Shown: positions 24,712 to 33,515 of the stretch, in pieces | How positions within the stretch are numbered: the stretch's first letter is position 1 | How the letters are laid out: each line of letters opens with the position of its first letter | NCBI GenBank assembly: GCA_937873455.1 | Contig: CALMYG010000125.1 | Coordinates: 1 to 37,460 of the forward strand | Origin: an uncultured Verrucomicrobiota bacterium | GTDB taxonomy: Bacteria; Verrucomicrobiota; Kiritimatiellia; CAIVKH01 | DNA length: 37,460 nucleotides | Direction of reading: 5' to 3' | The notes under the pieces: generated by a model | What the model was told of the DNA's origin: nothing | Seen by the model: the letters and a program-made list of their open reading frames with translations, nothing else | The model's database searches: none | Translations under genes and position numbers: made by a program

Positions 24712-25140
24712 TTACCGGTTAAGCGTGACAAAGCCGTTTCGCGGGCCGGTCCAATCTGCGCCGCCAAATCCGGACTCGAACCACTCCAGTTCCATTCGGT
24801 CATCTTTGATTTTGCCATCGGCGCGTCCATGCGGCGTCATGGTCAAGTCAACCCGATCGCCGCTGACCGACCCGGTAACGCGACCGGTCATGAGTTCGCG
24901 GGCGTCTCGTTTGATGGCGTAAGTCCCCCTGACCGCATTGCCGTCCTGGTTGAGGACAAGGTTAAATTGGGTGATGGGTACATTGTTGTGAACATAATTA
25001 CCCGTACCGTTCCATGTACCAGCCGCAGATTGCGGATCCCCGCTTGAAGAGCTGCTACCACTTTCGCAAGCGGTGAGTAATCCGACCAATGTCACTGTCG
25101 CCACACCAACGAATAGGATTGAGCAAAATGATTTTTTCAT
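24712..25140 (-). CDS. Small beta-rich lipoprotein
   Basis: The 142-residue protein has a signal peptide ending LLTAC (C25), a Ser-rich spacer and an about 105-residue beta-rich domain. The domain starts AAGTWNGTGNYVHNNVP, contains two similar hairpins (LVLNQDGNAVRGTYAI and GRVTGSVSGDRVDLTM) and ends FVTLNR. Strand-turn repeats of this kind occur in small lipocalin-like or beta-barrel lipoproteins; I cannot name a ligand. I start it at the ATG at 25140; a GTG two codons upstream is possible. The SGNH gene follows after three bases, so the two lipoproteins are probably made together. Confidence 0.75.
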   Translation of the reverse strand: MKKSFCSILFVGVATVTLVGLLTACESGSSSSSGDPQSAAGTWNGTGNYVHNNVPITQFNLVLNQDGNAVRGTYAIKRDARELMTGRVTGSVSGDRVDLTMTPHGRADGKIKDDRMELEWFESGFGGADWTGPRNGFVTLNR

Positions 25141-25320
25141 GCGCACCGTATCTTAAATCGGGGGTTGTTCTAACGCTCCCTAAAGGATTGTCCAAGAGTT
25201 GCCATTGGTCAAGATGGAATGCCTGTTGCGGAATGGCTATCTGTTGTCGCGTATGGTGCAAGCTTCCGCAAGGGGATGTATGGAAGCTATGAGTCATGCG
25301 CCATGGCGGCGGCTTGAGCG

Positions 25321-27024
25321 TCAACGCTGCGTTCGCGGATTTAACCCCAAGCGCTGGTAATGTGTGTATACCCGGTCTATTTCAGCGCGCCTGCGATCTT
25401 CTTGCCATCCATATTCGTCAGCCATGATCGAGGCGGTTGCATTCAGGGTTTCCGGTGGCGGACATGCGGCGGTTCCCAGGTCGGTCCGGCGCAGGAGGAC
25501 GTCGGTGAGGTGACAGGACAATTCGCGGCGCACCGCGTGAATGATCGCCGCAGCCGGGGCAGGAGTTCCTGGGATCAAGGCGCGCAGGGCTGGCTCGGCC
25601 GCGCCAATGGCGAGGATTTCATTGCTGCGAGCGCCGTAGTGGCTGATCAACCATCGGATGGATTTCGCATCCAACGGCCACCCGATCGCACGAGTCTCCC
25701 GAGCGACTTCGTTTTCTGTCACGACCCGTTCACTGCCATAGAGCGGTTGAGGAGCCGACGGGCGGTATGGGCGGCCAATAGCGTGGGCGATGCATGGCAT
25801 GAGTCGGGCGGCCCAGTAGGCGGCGGTGGTATATTTGATGCCGGAGATGGCGAGGAATCCACGCGGGACGCCCTTGGCGTCGGGCCGGACAATAACGGTG
25901 CGGTTCGAAGCATCGGCGGTTCCCCGGCCGAAGCGATCGGTGCGGGCTGGGACAAGGCCGAGGTGCGCCATGGTGACGTCATCTGGCGTCATCTTCACGG
26001 GTGAATGAAGGAGGTTGATTTCATCGACGAAGTTAGCAATATCCTCCGCAGTGAGACGGCACTCCGAAGGTGAACCGGAGTAGGGTTGATATTCCGTTCC
26101 GATAATGGTGCCGCCGCGCCACGGCATGAAAAAGAAATTCCGACGGCCGTTATCCAAGCCGACCCCATACTCGCCGAACCAGCTCCGCCGGGTGACCAGA
26201 TTGTATGAACGCACCCAGGCCGTCGGCGGGGGTGGGGCCTTACCTCCGGGCCAGAGCGAAGGCAACCAACCGCCGCCGGCATGAATTGTCAGCCGGGCCC
26301 GAATCTCGAACGTCTCGGCATTTTCGATATTGCGGGCAGTAACACCATACACGCCGTTTGAGGTCTCCAGTAAGGCGACCGCTTCGGTGTAGTTGGCAAT
26401 TTCTGCACCGCATGATCGTGCGCTTAACATATAGGCCAAGGTATACCGCTCCGAGTTTTCCATGAATCCGTCGCCCCACAAGAGCGCGCCGCGCGTGCTG
26501 ATTGCGGCTCCGGGCAGAAGCGTATCCAGTTCGGACTGGTTCGGAACCCGGGTGCGCGGCAGATGATGTGAGGACGGCACTCCGCGATTGCGGTCTATGC
26601 TGATGATGTCATTCAGCGCGGCGGCGATATGATAAGCGGCACGACTTCTTTGGGCAAAATTCCGTGCGGGGGCGATACATGTTGTCGCCCGGGTCAGGTA
26701 GGGAAGGGAGGCTAACCCGTCGCGCCGCGCCTTGATGGAGGCGCGCATCCGGGAAATATTCGCTTGCTGCAAATACCGTAATCCGCCATGCAGTATTTTC
26801 AAGCTGTTGGCGGACGCGCCTTCCCCGAAATCACCGCGCTCGATCAGGGCGACCGCCCATCCAGCGCGTGCCGCGTGCCAGGCCAGCGTCGCCCCGTAAA
26901 TGCCGCCGCCGACGATCAGCACGTCGAATTCTCGAGCCCTCAAGGCGCTTGCCGACGGGTCCACGGCCGTCGTCGTGCCGCATTGCCGGGATAATGAATG
27001 AGGAGTCGGTGCTAGTATGTTCAC
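25321..27024 (-). CDS. GlpD-like FAD-dependent oxidoreductase (DAO family)
   Basis: The 567-residue flavoprotein has the FAD-binding loop DVLIVGGGIYGATLAWHAA (about residue 35) with the acidic end LIERGDFGEGAS. GlpD-type SLKILHGGLRYLQ follows, then FMPWRGGTIIGTEYQPY and LAISGIKYTTA. A C-terminal region (about 430-560) corresponds to the DAO_C domain. It most resembles respiratory glycerol-3-phosphate dehydrogenase, but close paralogues sit in exopolysaccharide loci, and its neighbours (pyruvyl transferase, glycosyltransferase) fit that group, so the substrate may be a glycan precursor. The start is uncertain: GTG at 27024 gives a 33-residue leader, while GTG at 26961 would begin nearer the fold. 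No good ribosome-binding site decides. Confidence 0.82.
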   Translation of the reverse strand: MNILAPTPHSLSRQCGTTTAVDPSASALRAREFDVLIVGGGIYGATLAWHAARAGWAVALIERGDFGEGASANSLKILHGGLRYLQQANISRMRASIKARRDGLASLPYLTRATTCIAPARNFAQRSRAAYHIAAALNDIISIDRNRGVPSSHHLPRTRVPNQSELDTLLPGAAISTRGALLWGDGFMENSERYTLAYMLSARSCGAEIANYTEAVALLETSNGVYGVTARNIENAETFEIRARLTIHAGGGWLPSLWPGGKAPPPPTAWVRSYNLVTRRSWFGEYGVGLDNGRRNFFFMPWRGGTIIGTEYQPYSGSPSECRLTAEDIANFVDEINLLHSPVKMTPDDVTMAHLGLVPARTDRFGRGTADASNRTVIVRPDAKGVPRGFLAISGIKYTTAAYWAARLMPCIAHAIGRPYRPSAPQPLYGSERVVTENEVARETRAIGWPLDAKSIRWLISHYGARSNEILAIGAAEPALRALIPGTPAPAAAIIHAVRRELSCHLTDVLLRRTDLGTAACPPPETLNATASIMADEYGWQEDRRRAEIDRVYTHYQRLGLNPRTQR

Positions 27025-27112
27025 GAATGATCGAATGTTACCGGCCTATCTGGTTTTCAGCAAGTATTGATGCGCCCCGCGGCGCGCGATTTAATCAAAA
27101 AGAATGGACGAA

Positions 27113-27142
27113 TTGACCGGTTTTGTTATATGCAGCGATGAT
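27113..27142 (+). promoter_or_regulatory. Candidate promoter of the pyruvyl transferase-glycosyltransferase pair
   Basis: TTGACC (27113-27118) matches five of six -35 bases and GATGAT (27137-27142) four of six -10 bases with an 18-base spacer. It lies in the 140-base gap between the divergent FAD oxidoreductase and the pyruvyl transferase and points at the latter. Confidence 0.35.
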
Positions 27143-27201
27143 GCGATCAGCGTAAAAAGCGTTTCATGTCGGCTGTCGGCGATTTTACACGGAAAACTAC
27201 C

Positions 27202-28404
27202 ATGTTGGAAACGGTTTGTTTATTAGGATCAGCGGCTGGCCGTAATGCCGGCGATGCGGCATTACTATCTGGGATCATGGCGGCGATCGATCAACGCCTC
27301 GGTCGTCCCTTGCTGTATCGTATACCCACGCTTTTTCCTTCGTTCGTGCGGACGAGCTACCGGAAGAATCGGGTGGAGGCGGTTGGCGTCATGCCGTGGA
27401 CCGGCTCCTTGAAGTTGATGGGAATCCCCACCTACCGGGCGGTAACCCGTTCCGACCTGTCGCTGGTGTTTGATGCGGTATTGTTTGACCGGTCCCTGTA
27501 CAATCCGATGTTCAACTTTCTTTCTTCGCTGGCCTGGCTGTTACCGGCGGCGAAGAAAGCCGGTCGCCACGTCGGTTTATACAATTGCGGGGTGGGACCC
27601 ATTACCACGCCGGCGGGCGCCCGTATGCTAAAAAAGGTCTGCGATGCCTGCGATTTCATGACCGTGCGTGACGAGGGTTCGGCTGATGTGCTCAGGGAAG
27701 TTGGCGTTGCCGAAGAACGCTTCACCGTCACCGCCGATGCGGCGTTAAACGCTCCGGGTATTCCGGATGACGAGATCGAGAAGCTGTTCGCCTCCATCGG
27801 GCTGAATCCATCGCGGGAGATTCTCGCCCTGAACATCAACAAGTACCTGAACACCTGGTCGGATCAGCGCCAACGGAAAATGGCGACCGATGAATTCCTG
27901 GATGTCATGGCCGAGGCGATAAACCGGTTGGCCGCGGAGATTGCCGTTCCATTATTACTGATCAGTACATATCATGGCGATATCCCGTTGACCGAGGCGT
28001 TGCGCCGTCGCCTGCGTGTTGTACAGCCGGTGGTGATGATCGATAACAAACAATTTGATCATTACCAGATCAAGGGGTTGCTTTCCCGGGTTTCCCTGTT
28101 GTTCGCCATGCGTTTGCACGCCATGATTCTGGCCTCCGCATCGGGCACGCCGATTGCCGGTCTTGCCTATCAACCCAAGGTGCGTCACTATTTCGAACAT
28201 GCGGGTATTGCCGACGCCTGCACGGATTTCGAGAATTTTAGTGTAGATCGGTTATTCGGCTTTATGAAGCGATGCTGGCAAGACCGGGAGGCCATTCGCC
28301 GCACGCTGGCCGTGCAAGTGCCGATCATGCAGCGGCGGGCTATGGTGGCGGCGGATGAAGTGGCGAGGTTGGATGCCGGTTTAAAGGCGCCAGCCCGGGA
28401 GTAA
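27202..28404 (+). CDS. Polysaccharide pyruvyl transferase family protein
   Basis: The product has 400 residues from the ATG at 27202, which is preceded by GGA eight bases upstream; an ATG at 27166 would add 12 residues and is also possible. The N-terminus has VCLLGSAAGRNAGDAALL, the family's GD-rich loop. KKAGRHVGLYNCGVGP, FMTVRDEGSADVLREVGV with VTADAAL, and SLLFAMRLHAMILASASGTPIAGLAYQPKVR are the core CsaB/WcaK motifs, the RLHA histidine region being diagnostic. These enzymes transfer pyruvate from phosphoenolpyruvate to sugars as ketals, though some members have other activities. It starts an apparent two-gene operon with the glycosyltransferase seven bases downstream. Confidence 0.88.
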   Translation: MLETVCLLGSAAGRNAGDAALLSGIMAAIDQRLGRPLLYRIPTLFPSFVRTSYRKNRVEAVGVMPWTGSLKLMGIPTYRAVTRSDLSLVFDAVLFDRSLYNPMFNFLSSLAWLLPAAKKAGRHVGLYNCGVGPITTPAGARMLKKVCDACDFMTVRDEGSADVLREVGVAEERFTVTADAALNAPGIPDDEIEKLFASIGLNPSREILALNINKYLNTWSDQRQRKMATDEFLDVMAEAINRLAAEIAVPLLLISTYHGDIPLTEALRRRLRVVQPVVMIDNKQFDHYQIKGLLSRVSLLFAMRLHAMILASASGTPIAGLAYQPKVRHYFEHAGIADACTDFENFSVDRLFGFMKRCWQDREAIRRTLAVQVPIMQRRAMVAADEVARLDAGLKAPARE

Positions 28405-28411
28405 CGCGGCG

Positions 28412-29596
28412 ATGAAACTTCTGTACGTTTTGCCGCAGCCGTATTTGTTATCACGCGGCAGTTCGTTTCGCGCCCAAGCGACCGTGGAAGCGCTGGTCGA
28501 GCTGGGACACGATGTCGAGGTCTTGTGCTACGGCTTGGGAAACGATCCACGGATGCGATCGTATGCCATTCATCGGGCATGGCGGCCTCCGGGCATTCGC
28601 GCGGTCAAGGTAGGTCCCTCGCTCACCAAGATCGTGTGCGATATTCCGTTGACCTATTCGGCATGGCGATTGGCTTCCCGGAATCGGTATGATGTGATTC
28701 ACGGCGTTGAGGAGGCGGGATTTATCGCCGCCTGGTTGGGCGTCCGTTCTGGCATTCCGTATATCTACGACATGCACTCGTGGATGTCCCAGCAGATCGA
28801 GGGAACTTCTTTTGGCAAATGGAAGTGGGCCTTGCGCCATTTCAAGCGCTTGGAGTTGAGCGCCATGAACCGGGCGAGGGCAATTTTGACGGTTGGTGCG
28901 GAAATGACCCGTCTCCTGCAAAGCGAACTGGCCCCGGGCGTGTATTCCGCAACCCTCCCGGATTGCCCGCTCTCCTTTGACACCCAGCCGTCTCCCGAAC
29001 GCCGGAAAGAAATTGAGCAGCGGTTTTTTCAGCAACCGGGAAAGATCATTCTGTATACGGGAAACTTTCATCCTTATCAGGGTATTGATTTGCTGATCTC
29101 CGCCATGCGGGAGTTGAAGGCGATGCGCTCTGAATCCGATTACCGCTTGTTGTTGGTCGGGGGCGGTGAAGGCGAACGTTCCCGCGTAGCGCAATACCAG
29201 GCCACGGTCAAGGAGTGGGGGCTGGAGGATCGCATCGTGTTTTGCGGGGAATATCCGGTTGAGGAAACCGCCGTGTTCATGGAGCATGCCGATATTCTCG
29301 TCTCCAGCCGGATCAGCGGCAACAATGTTCCGCTGAAGGTTTATACCTTTCTAGCCTCCGGGATTCCGCTGGTTGCCACCCGGATTGCTTCTCATACGCA
29401 GGTTTTAAATGACGAAAACGCCATTTTGGCGGAACCCGCGCCCTCGGCCTTTGCACAGGCCCTTGGGCGCGCCCTGTTTGAGTTGACGCCGGAAGCGCGG
29501 GCGAGGATGAAGGCCGCCGCCGCGCGCATAACGCCGGAAGAACAGCGCTCGGCTTTCAAGAAAGTCCTCGAAGATTGCTACGCCCGTTGTCGCTAG
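28412..29596 (+). CDS. GT4-family glycosyltransferase
   Basis: This 394-residue GT-B enzyme begins MKLLYVLPQPYLLSRGSSFRAQATVEAL, a typical acceptor-domain start, with YIYDMHSWMSQQI further on. The donor domain has IILYTGNFHPYQGIDLLISAM, LLLVGGGEGE and ADILVSSRISGNNVPLKVYTFLASGIPLVATRI. The last motif, with N-x-P-L-K-x-Y-x-F-L-A-S-G-x-P, is a recognised variant of the donor site in lipid and polysaccharide glycosyltransferases. It is cotranscribed with the pyruvyl transferase gene seven bases upstream. Its stop abuts that of the convergent aminotransferase gene without any spacer. The sugar is unknown. Confidence 0.88.
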   Translation: MKLLYVLPQPYLLSRGSSFRAQATVEALVELGHDVEVLCYGLGNDPRMRSYAIHRAWRPPGIRAVKVGPSLTKIVCDIPLTYSAWRLASRNRYDVIHGVEEAGFIAAWLGVRSGIPYIYDMHSWMSQQIEGTSFGKWKWALRHFKRLELSAMNRARAILTVGAEMTRLLQSELAPGVYSATLPDCPLSFDTQPSPERRKEIEQRFFQQPGKIILYTGNFHPYQGIDLLISAMRELKAMRSESDYRLLLVGGGEGERSRVAQYQATVKEWGLEDRIVFCGEYPVEETAVFMEHADILVSSRISGNNVPLKVYTFLASGIPLVATRIASHTQVLNDENAILAEPAPSAFAQALGRALFELTPEARARMKAAAARITPEEQRSAFKKVLEDCYARCR

Positions 29597-30745
29597 TCAG
29601 GCGCTTCGAGGCGCAGACAACGCTACGGCCATGCGTTCCAGTGCGGCGGTGAGCGTTTCGCGCGGGCAGCCGAAATTAAGGCGCAGAAAGCCGGGGGCGC
29701 CGAAATCGACGCCGTTGGAAAGCCCGACGCCGGCGGATTCGAAAAATGCGGCCGGTTGCTCAAGAGCCAGGCCCCGGACGTCCAACCAGGCCAGGTACGT
29801 CGCCTCCATCGGGTGCATGATCACGCCGGGCAAGCGATCGCGGACAAAGGAGAAAACCAGATCGCGATTGTCCCGGAGGTAGCGCACCAGCTCCTTGCGC
29901 CACGGTTCGCCGTGCTGGTAGGCGGCCGCGCAGCCGACGTAGCCGAGCGCGTTGATTTCCGTGATGATGCCCCGGGCGGTTCGCGTGAAGGCGGACCGCA
30001 GGCTTTCGTCGGGAATCACCGCATACGAACAGGCGAGGCCGGGAAGGTTGTAGGTCTTGCTCGGGGAATACAACGCGATGGTTCGCCGGCGGGCTTCCTC
30101 GCTCAGCGTCAAGGTGGCGACGTGCGGCAGGTCTTCCAGAATGAGGTCGCAATGAATTTCATCGGAGACGAGCGTCAGGTTATGCCGGGCGCAGAAATCG
30201 ACGATGCGTTCAAGTTCATCGCGCCGCCAGACCCGTCCGACCGGATTATGCGGGTGGCAAAGGATCATCAGCGCGGTAGTTGGGGATACCGCAGCTTCCA
30301 TGGCCGCCCAATCGATTTGCCATTGTTCATCCTCCCGAATCAATGGAACACTGATTCGTTTGCGGTCGCTGAATGGCGGCGCGCTTAAAAAGGGGGGATA
30401 GACCGGGGTGTTGATCAACACCCCGCTACCCGGATGTCCGGTGGCCCGGCAAGCGAGGTTCAGCGCCGGTACCAGGCCCGGGGACCAGACCAACCAATTC
30501 GGCTGGGCATGGATGCCGTGCCGGTCATGCAAGTAGTCGAGGACGGCATGGGTGACGTTGTCGTCGGGAATGGTATAGCCAAAAACGCCATGATCGACTC
30601 GCGCTCGAAGCGCTTCCAGGACGGCCGGCGGGGAGGCGAAGTCCATGTCGGCTACCCACAGGGGAAGAATGTCTTTCCCCGCATACTTATCCCACTTCAG
30701 GCTTCCGGTGTCGGCCCGAGGGATGATGATTTCAAACCCGTGCAT
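29597..30745 (-). CDS. PatB/MalY-type aminotransferase (cystathionine beta-lyase-like)
   Basis: The 382-residue fold-type I PLP enzyme has LPLWVADMDFASPP near residue 30, characteristic of the PatB/MalY group. CHPHNPVGRVW holds N167, SDEIHCDL holds D195 for the pyridine nitrogen plus H198, SPSKTYNLPGL holds the Schiff-base lysine K230, and FLRLNFGCPRETL near the C-terminus holds the carboxylate-binding Arg. Most members cleave cystathionine or cysteine by beta-elimination; annotation as an aminotransferase is common but less likely. It is separated from the upstream histidine kinase gene by a divergent 160-base region. Confidence 0.9.
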   Translation of the reverse strand: MHGFEIIIPRADTGSLKWDKYAGKDILPLWVADMDFASPPAVLEALRARVDHGVFGYTIPDDNVTHAVLDYLHDRHGIHAQPNWLVWSPGLVPALNLACRATGHPGSGVLINTPVYPPFLSAPPFSDRKRISVPLIREDEQWQIDWAAMEAAVSPTTALMILCHPHNPVGRVWRRDELERIVDFCARHNLTLVSDEIHCDLILEDLPHVATLTLSEEARRRTIALYSPSKTYNLPGLACSYAVIPDESLRSAFTRTARGIITEINALGYVGCAAAYQHGEPWRKELVRYLRDNRDLVFSFVRDRLPGVIMHPMEATYLAWLDVRGLALEQPAAFFESAGVGLSNGVDFGAPGFLRLNFGCPRETLTAALERMAVALSAPRSA

Positions 30746-30771
30746 AGCGCATCAAGTTAGAATTTAACTCC

Positions 30772-30799
30772 TTGCAAATCAACCGGTTTTTCGTTAAAT
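30772..30799 (+). promoter_or_regulatory. Candidate promoter of the hybrid histidine kinase
   Basis: TTGCAA (30772-30777) and TTAAAT (30794-30799) match the -35 and -10 consensus at four of six positions with a 16-base spacer. The transcript would have a leader of about 100 bases before the TTG start at 30909. A free AAGGAGGG at about 30810 has no start codon at the right distance. Confidence 0.3.
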
Positions 30800-30908
30800 T
30801 TGCCTCGTGAAGGAGGGAAATTCAATAGGAAGAGAGTCCGTCGTCGGCGATGACGTCTAGTCGTCGCGTCTTGATGCGCTGAATATCGGGAATCATTCCG
30901 GATTTTCC

Positions 30909-32948
30909 TTGTCCACGATCTATTCGGATTCGATCATCGGACGCTCTTCTCCCGACCAATCCGATGCGGTTGTCGACATCAGCACCTACATTGCGCAATG
31001 CTGTGAAAAGTTGGTGAGCGTGCTTGGTGTTTACAATGTTTGGATCGCCTTAACGGAACATGGCGCGATCACCACCTTGGCCTCCAGTTTTGATCAGGGC
31101 TTTGCCCCGGTAAAGGACAAGATCGCGTCCGGCTGGTGCCCGGTTTGTGCGGAACGTGCCTTGGCCATGCCGGGGGTGGTGGTCATTGAGGATATCAAGG
31201 AGGCATGCGCAACCTGCCCGCTATCGGGTCTTTACTCCGATCGTGTCGGAGTTGCCTGCCGGATTGAACGGGGCAGTGTGGTGTATGGTATGGTGCGGGC
31301 TTCGGCCCCGGCGTATATGGCCAACGACAACCATATGCACCGGCAGCTACTTGATGCCGCCAACCAACTGGCGGAAACCTTGCATCAAACCACCGAGCGA
31401 AAAAAAATCGAGCGGGAATTGCGCGAAAGCCGTCGTCAATTGGCCACCTTGATGGATAGCCTGCCCGGCATGGCCTATCGTTGCCGTGTCGATGCGACTT
31501 GGACGATGGCATTCGTTTCCGAGGGTTGCCGGATGCTAACCGGCTACGCCCCGGAGGATTTGATCGAGAATCGGCGAATCGCCTATGCCGATCTGATTCA
31601 CCCGGATGATCGCGCCTTGGTGGTGCGTGGCGTAAACGGAGCCGTGGCGGCGAGGGAGCCGTTTACGTTGGAGTACCGTATTGTAAATGCGTCCGGTGAG
31701 GAGCGGTGGGTGTGGGAGCGCGGACGGTCGGTCGAAGTATCGGAAAACGAGCAGTGGCTCAAGGGATTTATCACCGATGTCACCGAGCGCCGCGTCATGG
31801 AGGAGCGCATTGTTCGCCTGCAAAAACACGAGAGCCTGGCGGTAATGGCCGGCGGCGTGGCTCATGATTTTAACAACATTCTGACCGCAATCCTCGGTAA
31901 TGCCGAGATGGCGCTTGGTGAGGCGCCGCCGGGCAATGAGATTGTGGCTTGTTTACGGCAAATTATCGCTTCTTCCCAGCAGGCCGCCGAGTTGTGCCAC
32001 CAACTGTTATATTTCTGCGGGCGATCCATGCCCGAGGCTACCGCCATCGATGTCAATCGCGTGGTGGAGAGTATGCAGCCGTTGCTGGATTCCTTGACCG
32101 CCAAGCAGATTCGCCTGGTGTTGAAACTGGAGCCGGATCTGCCGGAATTCGTTGCCGATCCCGCGGATGTGCGTCACGTCCTCTTGCAGTTGGTGGTTAA
32201 TGCCGCCGAATCGTATCGGGGCTCGGAAGGAACCGTCATGGTCAGCAGTGGCGTCGAGTTTTGCGAGGGCCAGCGATCCCGGAAGTTGATGATTCCCGAT
32301 GCGCCACCATCGGGATGGCAGGTCACCTTGACCGTGACCGATCAGGGGTGCGGCATGGATGCGGCGACCCGGAGCCGCATGTTCGACCCGTTTTTTTCCA
32401 CAAAATTCACCGGTCGCGGCATGGGGTTGGCCTCGGTGCAAGGCATCGTTGAAGGCTTGGGCGGCAATCTGATGATCACCTCCTCACCCGGCAAAGGAAC
32501 CTCGATCAAGGTGTTCTTTCCGGTTGCTCCTGAGGGGACGGGAACCCGTCATCCCCAAGCGGGCATGCCGAACGAGTCGCTGGCCCGGAAGGTGTTGCTG
32601 GCCGAGGATGACCCGGCCTTGTGCGAACTGACCGCCACCATGCTGACCCGGTTGGGATGCAGCGTGCTGACGGCTCCTAATGGTTACGAAGCCGTCCGGG
32701 TGTATCAACAGCATGGCCCGGATATCGATATGGTCTTTATGGATGTCACCATGCCGGATATGGATGGCGTTGAGGCGTTTCGGGTGTTGCGCCAAATCAA
32801 TCCGGATATCCGGGTGGTGATGACCACGGGTTATAGCATGGAATATGTCGCGGAGCGGGTGGATACGAACACCTTGGTTGGCATCCTGATCAAGCCCTTC
32901 TCCCTGGGTGAGGTCAAGCGTGTCCTCGGATTGGGAAAAAAAGTATAA
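30909..32948 (+). CDS. Hybrid sensor histidine kinase (GAF-PAS-HisKA-HATPase-receiver)
   Basis: The 679-residue cytoplasmic protein has no transmembrane helix. A GAF domain (about 22-160) carries the cysteine motifs WC77PVC80 and C100ATC103 plus C117. A PAS domain (about 175-295) ends in GEERWVWERGR. The histidine-phosphotransfer region holds H319 in GGVAHDFNNIL, and the ATPase domain has N431 in VVNAAES, DQGCGMD and FDPFFSTKFTGRGMGL. A C-terminal receiver has the acidic pair EDD and phospho-acceptor D612 in VFMDVTMPDMDG. The receiver has no output domain, so a separate regulator or a phosphorelay partner is needed; none is adjacent. The only start near the 5' end is TTG at 30909, with CGGA eight bases upstream. 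It may sense redox or metal state through the GAF cysteines, a feature shared by related GAF domains. Confidence 0.9.
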   Translation: MSTIYSDSIIGRSSPDQSDAVVDISTYIAQCCEKLVSVLGVYNVWIALTEHGAITTLASSFDQGFAPVKDKIASGWCPVCAERALAMPGVVVIEDIKEACATCPLSGLYSDRVGVACRIERGSVVYGMVRASAPAYMANDNHMHRQLLDAANQLAETLHQTTERKKIERELRESRRQLATLMDSLPGMAYRCRVDATWTMAFVSEGCRMLTGYAPEDLIENRRIAYADLIHPDDRALVVRGVNGAVAAREPFTLEYRIVNASGEERWVWERGRSVEVSENEQWLKGFITDVTERRVMEERIVRLQKHESLAVMAGGVAHDFNNILTAILGNAEMALGEAPPGNEIVACLRQIIASSQQAAELCHQLLYFCGRSMPEATAIDVNRVVESMQPLLDSLTAKQIRLVLKLEPDLPEFVADPADVRHVLLQLVVNAAESYRGSEGTVMVSSGVEFCEGQRSRKLMIPDAPPSGWQVTLTVTDQGCGMDAATRSRMFDPFFSTKFTGRGMGLASVQGIVEGLGGNLMITSSPGKGTSIKVFFPVAPEGTGTRHPQAGMPNESLARKVLLAEDDPALCELTATMLTRLGCSVLTAPNGYEAVRVYQQHGPDIDMVFMDVTMPDMDGVEAFRVLRQINPDIRVVMTTGYSMEYVAERVDTNTLVGILIKPFSLGEVKRVLGLGKKV

Positions 32949-33092
32949 AAACTACGAAGTCATAACCTGCTTGTTATAAAAGGAATGCGGTTTTTACCGG
33001 ATTTGTAGACCTCCGTGGACGTATTTTTTGATTCACAATCCAGCCCTTAAGTGGTTGCATGAATGGGTCCTAGTTCACAAACGGTCAACATT

Positions 33093-33098
33093 AAGGAG
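33093..33098 (+). promoter_or_regulatory. Strong Shine-Dalgarno of the candidate substrate gene
   Basis: AAGGAG lies six bases before the ATG at 33105 and fixes that start over the in-frame ATG at 33063. It is one of the best ribosome-binding sites in the window, consistent with high expression. Confidence 0.8.
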
Positions 33099-33104
33099 CA
33101 CAAG

Positions 33105-33482
33105 ATGATCAAAAGCTACCGTTCGAACGATATCGCGGAATTAATGGGACCGGTGGAGACGCAATATGGTCCGCCGGCATCCGGACAATGCAGTGAGCAA
33201 CAAGTGGCAGGCGCTGACGCCCCCGAGACCCGCAACATTGAGATGGGTGCCACCTCGGGTAACTTCAACTTTTCCTGGGAAATGTTGTCCCAGCACGATC
33301 GCATGATCGTTCGTTATGGCGCGACACAGTTGTATGATACCGGATGTGTTTCCGGGAGTGGTTCCGTCAATTTGGCGTTTTCGGGTGCATCATCAATTAT
33401 TACGGTGGAAGTTATTCCCAACTGTAATCCGGCTACCGCCAACGGAACGCTGTGGTATTTCACGGTCTCTTGCCCGCAGTAA
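33105..33482 (+). CDS. 125-residue protein with RiPP-like leader and secreted-type beta domain, candidate substrate
   Basis: No family name is known to me for the whole protein. Residues 1-27 (MIKSYRSNDIAELMGPVETQ then YGPPASG) resemble RiPP leader peptides of the Y-x2-P-x-(L/I)-x3-G type bound by PqqD-like domains, with N-D where Pro is usual. Residues 28-50 form a polar linker. Residues 51-125 form a beta-sandwich with FNFSWEML, DRMIVRYG, LYDTGCVSGSGS and GTLWYFTVSCP. This pattern, ending in a W-x-F-x-V-x-C-P strand, occurs in exported bacterial proteins. Cysteines are C29, C81, C107 and C123; the last three lie in the beta domain and could form disulfides outside the cytoplasm. There is no Sec signal peptide or lipobox. 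It is monocistronic, with a strong ribosome-binding site and its own terminator, just before the HprK-PqqD-peptidase-nucleotidyltransferase operon, the layout of an abundant precursor beside its maturation enzymes. Confidence 0.75.
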   Translation: MIKSYRSNDIAELMGPVETQYGPPASGQCSEQQVAGADAPETRNIEMGATSGNFNFSWEMLSQHDRMIVRYGATQLYDTGCVSGSGSVNLAFSGASSIITVEVIPNCNPATANGTLWYFTVSCPQ

Positions 33483-33515
33483 GCTTACGCTTCACGTTAT
33501 TCAAATGAATGCATA

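Noticed and set aside
33044..33060. Sigma-54 promoter before the substrate gene
   Set aside because: A TTGCAT resembling the -12 element is present, but the required GG at -24 is missing at the right distance.
33063..33104. Earlier start for the 125-residue substrate candidate
   Set aside because: The AAGGAG at 33093-33098 would lie inside the coding region and is ideally spaced for the ATG at 33105.
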